From Ypsolopha sequella (Eukaryota; Arthropoda; Insecta; Lepidoptera; Ypsolophidae): a stretch of DNA of 64,000 bases. Location of the stretch: contig OW203991.1 of assembly GCA_934047225.1 (NCBI GenBank), positions 930,001 to 994,000 on the forward strand. The letters run 5' to 3'. Below the pieces are notes generated by a model. The model saw only the letters and a program-made list of their open reading frames with translations, was not told the origin of the DNA and made no database searches. A program made the translations under genes and the position numbers. This document shows positions 34,015 through 42,923 of this stretch, piece after piece (within the stretch, counting starts at the first letter, position 1; each line of letters begins with the position of its first letter).

Positions 34015-34100
34015 GAATACATACGTATACATACATATACTCACGCCTGTCTTCCAGGGGAGTAGGCAGGGACGCGAAATTCCATCTGCTACGATTCTGA
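34015..34100 (-). repeat. 3' tail of an RTE-like LINE (minus strand)
   Basis: tacgtatacatacatatact + cacgcctgtcttccagggga ... aaattccatctgctacgatt; reversed, it matches the end of the LINE at 49,758-50,366 (gatcgtagcagatggaaat ... gataggcgt ... acatacat). Confidence 0.65.
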
Positions 34101-34109
34101 CACATCTTA

Positions 34110-34276
34110 TTGGTATGGATTCGGTAAAGCACATCTTAACTTATTTGGCAGGACTAACCTTATATTAAGCGACCTGTCTTTTTCTTTCTTTATCAAAAAG
34201 ACTAGGACAGAACGCGTAAATTATGTTTAGTCCTGTCAAATAAGTTAAGAAGTGCTTTCTCGAATCGGTACCATTA
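34110..34276. repeat. Foldback with about 47-bp arms
   Basis: attggtatggattcggtaaa...atttggcaggact (34,110-34,157) is inverted as agtcctgtcaaataagttaa...cgaatcggtaccatt (34,229-34,276), with few mismatches and a loop of about 70 bp. Confidence 0.8.
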
Positions 34277-34421
34277 TCGGGTCTACCACGATCAATTTTT
34301 ACCTTTTTTTCGAAAAGGGGACACCCGACGTTTCGAAACAGTTGCATGTCTCGTGGTCTACGGGAAACTGGCAAGTATGGCGAGGTATAGTGATGAGATG
34401 CAGGTGACGAGATAATATATA

Positions 34422-34813
34422 TTTCAATGCAAGTGCTCGTAAAGGCCCACTTTTATGCATGAAAACCGAACAGAAAGTCGATTATTTTGCCCTAGGGCTT
34501 TATTATAATATTTTTTCATTTATTTACAATGGTTAGCTAACCTGTAGCCTTTCCGGTGTACCATAAATGTAATACTTCTTTCCACTGTTTAACGCCTCTG
34601 GATACAGTCCTTTTGAGTCAATCATAATTTAAAGTTCACAAGATTATATTTCCTTTATTAAAATCACACTATGCATTGAAAAACGTAGTGTGATACACGG
34701 GCGTAAGAGCAATAAATGACTCTGTTACGTTTAGAACACTCGCTACGCTCGTGTTTTAAATTGTCCTCGAAATTTATTCCTTTTCGCCCTTGTCGCATAA
34801 ACTACTATTATAA
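34422..34813 (-). mobile_element. Approximately 392-bp non-coding element, copy 2
   Basis: Inverted relative of 31,112-31,505, aligning from ttcaatgcaagtgctcgtaa to tgtcgcataaactactatta. With that copy it makes a 390-bp inverted pair spaced about 2.9 kb apart. Confidence 0.8.
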
Positions 34814-34845
34814 TGTGTATGAAACGCGAGAGTTTAAAGTTATAT

Positions 34846-34965
34846 ATCTGACACACCTCTTTCACCTCTTCCACATCCATTAATCTAGTCATACAAGCTC
34901 TTCTATTCCGGATACTTCTGCCATTTCCCGTCTACCGTATTTTGCCAGTTTGGTTAGCATTCGTC
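34846..34965 (-). pseudogene. RTE-like LINE fragment, part 1 (split by gypsy)
   Basis: Reversed, it reads through gaatgctaaccaaactggca, aatagaagagcttgtatgac and attaatggatgtggaagagg, matching the C-terminal region of the LINE at 50,150-50,270. It continues at 38,828 after the gypsy insertion; excising the gypsy element plus one CGTC rejoins the two halves. Confidence 0.85.
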
Positions 34966-35140
34966 TGTAGCATTGCGACATGCACTTTCGTGCGTCATTA
35001 AAGTTACGCTTAGTCAGTAAGTTAGAATTAAGGTATTTTTGTACTAATTAAATATATTCATTCATTATACGACCATCAACCAAACAACATGTTTCCTTTA
35101 ACTTGTTCCTGACATCAGTACACCTACACGTATCCCCACA
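34966..35140 (+). repeat. Gypsy 5' LTR, 175 bp
   Basis: Begins TG, ends CA. Reads identical to the 3' LTR over its full length, so the insertion is recent. Confidence 0.96.
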
Positions 35141-35160
35141 TGGCGACCCTCAGCCACAAG
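35141..35160 (+). promoter_or_regulatory. Gypsy primer binding site
   Basis: tggcgaccctcagccacaag starts immediately after the LTR. The TGG start fits pairing to a tRNA CCA end; tRNA-Ser is my guess because mag-type elements use it. Confidence 0.7.
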
Positions 35161-35667
35161 AACCCAAGGACTTCGTTATAAACAGGAAGATCGAAACGAA
35201 CATGAAATTGAAGAAGCCACTTTGACGAAGCCACTTTAAAGAAGAAGACACATAGCCACTATCACCGTAGCATGGCTGACAATCAAGTAATCATAAATCA
35301 AACAACTAACATAGCTGACATCACCAATCATAAGAAGAATTTATAAGAAGACTTGAAGCGTACGAGCGGTGTCCAGGGTAATCCCGGCCCACGGAGTCCA
35401 GGGTATAGCCCGGCCCACCCTCAGCGGACAAGGAGTCGAGAGCTGCCAGACCAGCCGATGCCCACTGACGCCCGCCGCCCGCCGCCGCCCGCCGATGACC
35501 GCTGCGAGCCGCCGCGCCATGTCACGTGTCGCCCCTCACCGTCAAGTCATAGCCGTGGTGCCGATATTTTTTTAAGTACAGTCTACTAGACAAGTAAGTC
35601 ACTATCAATGTAATGTTTTTATGTACTTCTCTATATTTTTGGAACGATTTCCATCGTCTAGTTTGTT
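35161..35667 (+). other. Gypsy 5' leader with GC-rich block
   Basis: AT-rich leader followed by a GC-rich block (35,375-35,560) with proline/arginine-coding frames in several phases. It contrasts with the AT-rich rest of the element. I see no gag homology in it; it may be untranslated or acquired sequence. Confidence 0.55.
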
Positions 35668-36084
35668 ATGTCTGAGTTAACTGAGTTAGAAATTATTTAT
35701 GAGAGATTAATTGAAATAAAAGCATATCTCATTAAAGTCGGACCAGCCAGAAGGCAAAGTTCAGAGACAGCTCAGCTCAAGTTTCAAGAAGCTCGAGAAT
35801 TATACAGTCGTTTGGAGTCTATTTCGTCTGATATAAGAGTAAAAACAGAAACAGTGTATTAAATAGTGAAGAAATACAAGCATCTAACATATTGATAGGA
35901 AATATACGAGGGATTTACCAATATATTTTAAGTTTAAATATTCCCTTATATGTAGATAAGTGCACAGAAACCGTAAATATGGCGCAAGATAATTTCAATT
36001 TAAAAACAGCCATCGCCCTGTTGCCTATTATGGCAGGTCAGGAGCAGGTTACCTCTCAACTGATAGACAGTATCAAATTTTACA
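35668..36084 (+). pseudogene. Gypsy gag, N-terminal remnant
   Basis: Starts at ATG 35,668 with MSELTELEIIYERLIEIKA, frame-shifts near 35,860, and continues in the next phase to MAQDNFNLKTAIALLPIM and VTSQLIDSIKFYS. The latter resembles the start of the capsid-like region of gypsy gag proteins (FDLKTATxLIPxM...T.QLIDAI...Y style). It stops abruptly at about 36,084, where RT sequence begins. No CCHC zinc knuckle or protease DTG motif remains. Confidence 0.75.
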
Positions 36085-37104
36085 GCTTTCAACGCAGGGA
36101 AATAGTACCAAATGAAACGCTGTCCCATGGGTCTCAAAACAAGTGCCAGTGTTTTTTCGAGGCTTGTGACCATAGCAATGGCAGGCCTTAATTTTGACAA
36201 GTGTTTTATTTATTTAGATGATTGCGTAGTAATAGGAAAATCCATGGAACACCATAATAAAAATCTTGTAAGCGTACTGAACCGATTGCGTGAGGTTAAT
36301 CTTAAACTTAACCCTATAAAGTGTGAGTTCCTTCGACAGGAAATAATTTACCTAGGACATAAAATCACATCCGAAGGTATTTTTCCAGACCCAGATAAAA
36401 TTACAACGATGAAAAATTATCCAAGGCCGAATAACGCCGACGAGGTAAAACGGTTTGTTGCATTCGCGAACTATTACCGACGCTTTATATCATGTTTCGC
36501 TGACATCGTATTTCCGTTACATGCATTAGGCAAAAAAAAGGTGCAAAATTCGAATGGACTATTGATTGCGAAAATGCATTTCAGAAATTAAAATTGGCGC
36601 TCTGTAATCCGCCTGTTGGATTATCCCGACTTTTCCAAAACTAACATCTTCCGTTTGCAAACTGACGCCTCGTTCGTAGGTTTGGGTGCAATTCTCTGAA
36701 ACAGTAATGGCAAAGTCATAGCTTACGCCAGTAGAAATCTTTAACCAGCAGAGACTAGGTATCCGATAATAGAACTTGAACTGTTAGCTATAGTATGGGC
36801 TGTACGCTACTTTAGACCATATTTGTATGGTAGAAAATTTAAAATCTTTACCGACCACAGACCTTTAGTTTATTTGTTCGGCTTAACCGACCCCTCCAGT
36901 CGACTGACAAAGTTTAGGTTATACTTAGAAGAGTATGACTTTGAGGTTGAATACGTTCCGGGTCGAAATAACGCAGCTGCAGACGCGTTAAGTCGACTTC
37001 CGGTTTCGTCTAAAGACCTTAAAGACTTACAAGAACACGTAGTTTCCGTGTTGACAAGAGCACAGACGAAAAGACTAGAGAGTCAGGGCACCGACCATGA
37101 CTGA
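36085..37104 (+). pseudogene. Gypsy pol: partial reverse transcriptase and RNase H
   Basis: In phase 1, AFNAGK-stop-YQMKRCPMGLKT begins in the middle of the RT palm. Next come the catalytic box YLDD (in KCFIYLDDCVVIG), NLKLNPIKCEFL, YLGH and EVKRFVAFANYYRRF. Two compensating single-base shifts occur near the A-run at 36,533-36,541 and near 36,618; between them the phase reads FEWTIDCENAFQKLK. RNase H follows with TDAS, ELLAIVWAVRYF, TDHRPLVYL and AADALSR. Stops lie at 36,103, 36,697, 36,742 and 37,102. The first RT motifs are deleted. The product would be inactive. Confidence 0.93.
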
Positions 37105-37155
37105 CCCACCGAGCCTTTTACTTCCAGTAGGCCTGATCAACCTACAGCAGTAGAG

Positions 37156-38529
37156 GTGCTCAAAGGACCAAATGAGATAACTGAATTAATTTTCTTAAAC
37201 AATTTTAATGACAAAAGTTTGAATATTTCAGAGTATGTTTCAAGTGACGCTAACTATTGCACTTATATACCATCGCAATCCGCGATCATTCTTGATACCC
37301 GATCGTTATCGACCGAGTTGGTGTTAGCGAGGGATCTCGAAAAATTGTGCCAAAAGTTAAATATTGTAGAGCTACTCATCATAAAAAATAGGAGTAACGC
37401 TCGATTTATTAAAAGTATACTGCGCAGTATCAACAAATGTAAAATCGCGTCACCAAAATTCCTTATTACAAGAGACATAGATCGTATTTCAGACAGGGAT
37501 GAAATAACGACAATTTTAAATGACTTTCACCTTTTGCCCACAAGTGGACATGCAGGTATGAATCGCATGTTAAATAACATTAAAAAATACAATTTTTGGC
37601 CTGGTATGACTAATGACGTTATGAATTATGTAAAACGTTGTAAGAGTTGTCAAATTCAGAAACACACGAACAGACATATCAAAGAGCCTATGGTTATAAC
37701 CTCCGCTGCCAACTCGGCATTTGAAAAAATTAGTTTAGACATTATGGGCCCACTAGATATAGATAATCATAATAAAAGGTACATCCTTACTATACAGTGC
37801 GATCTAAGCAAATATGTAGAGGCTTATCCTTTGGAGCGAAAAGACGCTGAAACTGTGGCCAAAGCTTTTGTTAACAGTTTTATATTGCGTTACGGTATCC
37901 CAAAAGAGATACTGACCGATAGGGGTACCGAATTTACGTCATCAGTGATGAGTGAGGTGTGTAGGTTACTAGGTATCGAGAAATTAATGTCTACCGCGTA
38001 CCATCACGAGACCTTAGGAGGCATAGAAAATACGCATAAGCACTTAGGCGCCTACCTTAGGATTCAATGTGAAAACAACAGGAGTGATTGGAGCGAGTGG
38101 GTTCCGTTTTGGTGTTTTTCTTTCAACACTAGTGTACATTCAGAGACGAAATACACTCCATACGAACTCGTGTTTGGCAAAGTTTGTAACCTTCCATCCA
38201 ATTTATGTAAGGGGGTCGATCCTTTGTATAACTTCGACGACTACCCCAAAGAGTTAAAATACAGATTGCAAAAAGCTCAGTTAGATGCTAAGCAAAATCT
38301 TTTAAATAGTAAATCCTTAAGAAAATTTAATTTTGATAAAAATTGTAATACTATCAAATATAAGCCAGGAGATCTAGTTTTAGTGAAAAATCAAGTAGGT
38401 AATAAGTTGGATTGTGTTTACGAAGGCCCTTTTGTAGTTTTAGAAGATTTATCACCAAATGTGAAGATTGATAAGTTTAATAAAGAATATTTGGTTCATA
38501 AAAATAATACGAAATTATTTCGTGATTGA
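37156..38529 (+). CDS. Gypsy integrase region, open for 457 codons
   Basis: This is the only long intact frame of the element. Residue 125 H, 132 H, 162 C and 165 C form the HHCC zinc-binding domain (GHAGMNRM ... RCKSCQIQKH). The catalytic triad is D195 (SLDIMGP), D255 (LTDRGTEF) and E291 (GGIENTH), with the expected 35-residue D-E spacing. A GPF-type motif (YEGPFVVLE, about 422-430) lies in the C-terminal domain. The frame begins after the stop at 37,102 in the same phase as RNase H, so the start codon is nominal: in a working element this would be cleaved from a Gag-Pol polyprotein. Integrase would cut target DNA and join the LTR ends. Without protease and RT it cannot be produced normally. 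Purine tract and 3' LTR follow within 125 bases. Confidence 0.93.
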   Translation: MLKGPNEITELIFLNNFNDKSLNISEYVSSDANYCTYIPSQSAIILDTRSLSTELVLARDLEKLCQKLNIVELLIIKNRSNARFIKSILRSINKCKIASPKFLITRDIDRISDRDEITTILNDFHLLPTSGHAGMNRMLNNIKKYNFWPGMTNDVMNYVKRCKSCQIQKHTNRHIKEPMVITSAANSAFEKISLDIMGPLDIDNHNKRYILTIQCDLSKYVEAYPLERKDAETVAKAFVNSFILRYGIPKEILTDRGTEFTSSVMSEVCRLLGIEKLMSTAYHHETLGGIENTHKHLGAYLRIQCENNRSDWSEWVPFWCFSFNTSVHSETKYTPYELVFGKVCNLPSNLCKGVDPLYNFDDYPKELKYRLQKAQLDAKQNLLNSKSLRKFNFDKNCNTIKYKPGDLVLVKNQVGNKLDCVYEGPFVVLEDLSPNVKIDKFNKEYLVHKNNTKLFRD

Positions 38530-38641
38530 ATATTTAGTTTAATTTTTACAATTAAGCAAAAATGTTTTCATTGATTTTATTTTAAGTTTTTGTAATGTAA
38601 ACATTTTTTTTTTCTTTCAAAGGGATGTGTAACCATATACT

Positions 38642-38652
38642 TTCGGGGGAGA
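38642..38652 (+). promoter_or_regulatory. Gypsy polypurine tract
   Basis: cgggggaga immediately before the 3' LTR; primes plus-strand DNA synthesis in LTR elements. Confidence 0.8.
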
Positions 38653-38827
38653 TGTAGCATTGCGACATGCACTTTCGTGCGTCATTAAAGTTACGCTTAG
38701 TCAGTAAGTTAGAATTAAGGTATTTTTGTACTAATTAAATATATTCATTCATTATACGACCATCAACCAAACAACATGTTTCCTTTAACTTGTTCCTGAC
38801 ATCAGTACACCTACACGTATCCCCACA
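38653..38827 (+). repeat. Gypsy 3' LTR, 175 bp
   Basis: Same length and sequence as the 5' LTR; followed by the CGTC target duplication. Confidence 0.96.
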
Positions 38828-38890
38828 CGTCCTTCTAGGGCGGCTCGGTCGAGCTTTACCTTTTTTGTGGTATGTATAAGATGTCTCGAT
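38828..38890 (-). pseudogene. RTE-like LINE fragment, part 2
   Basis: cgtccttctagggcggctcg + gtcgagc; matches cgtccttctagagcggcctg at 54,990-55,010. Continues 34,846-34,965. Confidence 0.85.
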
Positions 38891-39324
38891 TTGGCAACTG
38901 TTACGGCGCTAGAGCGAAAATATTGGCACTGCTTGGAGTCATGCACTGCAACTACTTTTAAAAGAAAGCAACTAGTTTAATAAATAAGTATAACATTTTT
39001 GAATTTTATTTTTTAGATTCCTGTAGAACAGAAACGCGATTGAAAAACTTTCACTCGTTAGAAATAATTATTGAAATGACGTCTTCAAACACAGTTTTTC
39101 TCCTCGTTTAACGTTATCGAATCATGTGAAGAACTCGAAGATATTTAAATACCATGTGTTTTAACAATATCTACATTTTGGTAAAACGAAAATTTTGATA
39201 GCTGTTTCAGTTTTTTAAGTAATTAAAATTAATATTTTTGCTCTTTCACTCTGTACCCATCACTGTGGCTCTGTACGTTTTACCGCCTGGATTGACAGTG
39301 ACCGTTGATAAATGTTCCCATCAT
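38891..39324. other. Spacer, nothing recognised
   Basis: AT-rich, no feature supported. Confidence 0.45.
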
Positions 39325-39484
39325 TCATCGTCCATCCATCCATCAGCCTAGTTCGTCCACTGCTGAAAATAAGCCTTTCCAGGACTTTGCCACTCCCGGC
39401 GGTCATCCTGGAAGAATAGCCCATACTCGCACACGCTGGGCAGGCGGGTTGGTGAGCGCGGTGCCGGAAGCCTCGCATCAGTGA
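39325..39484 (-). mobile_element. RTE-mobilised SINE-like element, copy 3 (5'-truncated)
   Basis: catccatccatcagcctagt + tcgtccactgctg ... ggttggtgagcgcggtgccg. The reverse complement of the last ~150 bases of the copies at 4.1 and 18.1 kb, including the gatggatgg tail. Confidence 0.85.
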
Positions 39485-40052
39485 CGTAAAATTTTCCCAT
39501 CACCTTTATAATTTTGTTTCATTTAGTTTTCCTTTGAGCCCTTCTGCTACGTAAACAAATAAAATCAACCCGCCGCTTCCAGCGTTTCTAACCGTATTTA
39601 ATATCAGGAATCAATTTCGTTATGTTGACATCCATCATCGATTGGCTTAGAGCAAATGCTCTAAGTCGATTGGGCGTGTTTGTGTTAGAATTAATTAGGG
39701 ATCAAAATCAAACGAACCCAGAGAGTTGAAAAGACAAAATATATCAAAGAGCTAAATCGAGCCTAATAAAGCATGTACTTTCGAAAGTAAAGATAACATT
39801 TCCAATCAATTAATATTTTATAAGTAGAAAAAACATAAATTCTAGTTCACATATTTTACTTATCTGTGTATTTATTAAATAAAAAGATTGTAAAATAAAG
39901 GAAAATATAACGTCTCTCTGTAATAAGTGACTTCATATAAAATATATGGTTTTTTAAACGTTTGATTGATTTAGTTTTCTTTAACTTGATATAAAAATGG
40001 TGTTTCAATAAATATATCGACATAGCAAATATAATCTGTTTAATGTATTATA
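39485..40052. other. Spacer with a small perfect stem
   Basis: cttagagca/tgctctaag with a 2-nt loop at 39,646-39,665; otherwise AT-rich with nothing recognised. Confidence 0.5.
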
Positions 40053-40307
40053 AAAACCGGCCGTACTATTATCTATATAAACGGCAAAAAAAAAACATGT
40101 CTGTTGTATGGGAGCCCCCTTAAATATTTATTTTATTCTGTTTTTTAGTATTTGTTGTTATAATGGCAACAGAAATATTGAAAATTTCAACTGTCTAACT
40201 ATCACGGTTCATGAGGAACAGCCTGGTGACAGACGGACAGACAGACGGACAGACAGATGGACAGCGGAGTCTTAGTAACCCTTTGAGTACGGAACCTTAA
40301 AAATGAT
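40053..40307 (+). repeat. 'ggccaagtgcgagt' family copy, compact
   Basis: aaaaaccggccgtactatta lacks the 'aagtgcgagt...' segment, then matches 1,975-2,215 closely (tgttgtatgggagccccctt; cagcctggtgacagacggac) and, unlike that copy, reaches the 3' end 'gcggagtcttagtaaccc...tacggaacc'. Confidence 0.85.
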
Positions 40308-40398
40308 GTTTCAATAAATATACCGACACAGCAAATATATTTATTTTATTTTGATAGTTTAAGTTTAATTTATCTCTACTTATTACTGTACTAGTACT

Positions 40399-40433
40399 TA
40401 TATATATATATATATATATAATTATATATATAT
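40399..40433. repeat. (TA)n microsatellite
   Basis: About 17 TA dinucleotides with one interruption. Confidence 0.95.
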
Positions 40434-40584
40434 CTCTATCTATCTTTATACACAAGTATATATTTTGTATTTAATTGAATGTAATATTTATTTATTTTGT
40501 GTCTAGTTTACGTATTGAGTTAATATATAGGTACATAAATATGTTTAGATCATTATTTAAGTATTTTTGATTATAATAGGTACA

Positions 40585-40765
40585 CCGCCTACGCCTTCAC
40601 GTACTTCCAAAATATTTTCCACCCAAAGGTTGTCTGGAAGAAATCGCTCTAAGCGATAAGACCGACCATTGTTGCCTATATTTTTGTTTTTTTCCAACTT
40701 TGTATTGTCTTTTTTGTTGTTTTTCTTTTGGTGCACAATAAAGCGTATTTATGTTTGTGTTTATA
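40585..40765 (+). repeat. LINE 3'-end fragment ('ccagacaac' family)
   Basis: acccaaaggttgtctggaag + aaatcgctctaagcgataag, then 'ggtgcacaataaagcgtatt'. The aataaa before the end fits a LINE polyadenylation signal. Reverse partner at 28,535-28,705. Confidence 0.78.
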
Positions 40766-41653
40766 TTTTTTAAAAATGGTGTGTCAATAAATATACCGAC
40801 ATAGCAAATATAATTTGTTTAATGTATTAAAAAAATTAAATTGGTCAAAAGAAAACACAATCATAAGTTGTACCTACATAGTAAATTAAAAAGGGAACGA
40901 TTATTGTACAATCTTTGTATGAGCATCTTTGTATCAAGGTTTCAATAAATTTAAATGAGTATTACAGTATGCCCATTAGTATTTTAGTATTTATCTTCAG
41001 TGAAGGTTCTTCACGTAAATAATTTGTCTCATTTACCTGTTTTTCACTATTTTTAATTATATAGCCCCAGACAGTATAAATAAAAGTAACCGACTGGGGT
41101 TCATTCTTTGTAAACTCAAATTCTAACATTGTAGAAATAATTGAAACTTTGGCGATAATTCATGATGTAAACAAACGGCTTACTTCAATAAGTACCATGT
41201 TTCGGATAGCTGAACAGTTTCAGAACATTCAGACTGTCTTCTTCAACTATCGTTGAAAGTTATTTTGCAGGCCGATTTTTCATTCTTATTGCAATTGTTA
41301 TAAGAGCCAATAGAGGGTGTGCGTAATTTTTCGATAAAACATGCATAATTTTTAAATATTTTAAGTAGAATTTGTTAAGGTAACATTATATAAATTGATA
41401 TTAATACGTGTAAAAACCTTATTTATTTATTATTTTTTACTATTTCGCGAAAAAAATATTGAGAAGTCGAGAACAAAATATTTGTTTTTTCATACATTTT
41501 GGTCTGGTAGCTGTGTAACTTTTCTATGGAATAGCCGATTTTTTTTCACTTTTTGAGAGTTGGTTCCATAGTAAAAGTTGTTCGTATAGAAGGGTACTAT
41601 CACCGGTTTCCGCAACTTCATCTGGACACTTAGTATATGTACAATTGTAAATA
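40766..41653. other. Spacer with MITE scrap
   Basis: 41,566-41,590 (ttccatagtaaaagttgttc) matches the interior of the MITEs at 24.8 and 53.3 kb. No gene. Confidence 0.5.
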
Positions 41654-41936
41654 TAGTACGTTTCAAATACCAAGGCCCCATTGCACTTTAGACGATCATT
41701 AGGCGTTAACAATAGGATTAGTGATAACAAAAGATACCTGGCCAGATACGTGTTCCAATTTGAAGTGCTCCAAATTAGATAACAAAAGGAAAACATTATG
41801 AGCCCCATTGTTAAGTTTCTAGTGCAATAGGGCCTTGGTATTTAAAACGTACTTTATCTTTGTTATCACTAATCCTATTGTTAACGCCTAATGACCGTCT
41901 AAAGTGCAATGGGGCCTTGGTATTTGAAACGTACTA
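41654..41936. mobile_element. 283-bp MITE, copy 1, TA target
   Basis: Terminal inverted repeats of about 85 bp starting tagtacgtttcaaataccaa + ggcccc and flanked by TA. A third, shorter copy of the end (gtgcaatagggccttggtat...) lies internally, so the right arm is partly duplicated. Nearly the same as 42,640-42,923. Confidence 0.93.
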
Positions 41937-42639
41937 TAAATACATGAGATTAAGAAATAATGTTCACAAACTGCTAATTACAAGGAAGCCCATGGAGGGT
42001 CCCCGCTTTAAGTGAGGACCATAAACACGTCGACAATGGAGTGGCTACAGTGTGCCGTCTTGGCGGCCCCGCATTCGATTCTCAGCGGAAACAATTATCT
42101 GATATGGCGGAGCGCGCGCCCTCTTCTCTATTGTTATTCTGCCTCTTGTTATCTGCGAAATTTATTGTTTTACTATGCCGTTCTGCGACTACTTGTAGTT
42201 TTTGTTGGAGAAAATTGGTATACGATATTAACGTTATTGTTGAGCCAAACAGGATTATGTATGGTTACGTAATTGAGATATAAAACACTTCTTCTATACT
42301 CTTGCTTGCGCAATTCGTAGCTTGCTCGTGGTGAATGCACTTGCTCGTATCAACTCTGCTCTTGGCCCCATTTTGTTTCACTTTACTAAAACGGTAATTG
42401 TGTAATGTCAAAATCTGTCTGAGTTTATAAAATTGCATCCAGACAGAGCCACGTTTGGGAAAGATGTGAGAACAATGATTTGTTACGTAACGTTCGACAC
42501 ATGTGAAGGGTAAGCGGGAAGAGGGATCATAGTCAACAAAAGGTAGTTTTGAAATAAGTAGAAAAAACTTGCTGACGTTATTATTTATGAACTCTTAGTG
42601 GGCAATTATTGTTGTCGCAGTTAATTATTGTATCTAGTA
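41937..42639. other. Spacer between paired MITEs
   Basis: 703 bases with two short overlapping frames (42,012-42,283) and no recognisable domain. Confidence 0.5.
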
Positions 42640-42923
42640 TAGAACGTTTCAAATACCAAGGCCCCATTGCACTTTAGACGGTCATTAGGCGTTAACAATA
42701 GGATTATTGATAACAAAAGATACCTGGCCAGATACGCGTGCCAATTTGAAGTGCTCCAAATTAGATAACAAAAGGCAAACATTATGAGCCCCATTGTTAA
42801 GTTTCTAGTGCAATAGGGCCTTGGTATTTGAAACGTACTCTATCTTTTGTTATCACTAATCCTATTGTTAACGCCTAATGACCGTCTAAAGTGCAATGGG
42901 GCCTTGGTATTTGAAACGTACTA
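42640..42923. mobile_element. 284-bp MITE, copy 2, TA target
   Basis: Same ends, same orientation and same internal partial duplication as copy 1, differing at scattered positions. TA on both sides (42,638-42,639 and 42,924-42,925). Confidence 0.93.

Larger units (their letters stand above)
34966..38827 (+). mobile_element. Ty3/gypsy LTR retrotransposon, internally deleted
   Basis: 3,862-bp element with identical 175-bp LTRs, each starting tgtagcattgcgacatgcac and ending tatccccaca. CGTC target duplications lie at 34,962-34,965 and 38,828-38,831. The order is LTR, primer site, GC-rich leader, short gag remnant, part of RT, RNase H, integrase, purine tract, LTR. Integrase after RNase H marks it as Ty3/gypsy, probably near the mag group (inference from protein style and short LTRs). 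Gag C-terminus, protease and the first half of RT are missing. It is nested in an older RTE-like LINE fragment. Confidence 0.95.

Noticed and set aside
34966..38827. Endogenous retrovirus with an envelope gene
   Set aside because: The 3' LTR follows integrase by about 120 bases, leaving no room for env.
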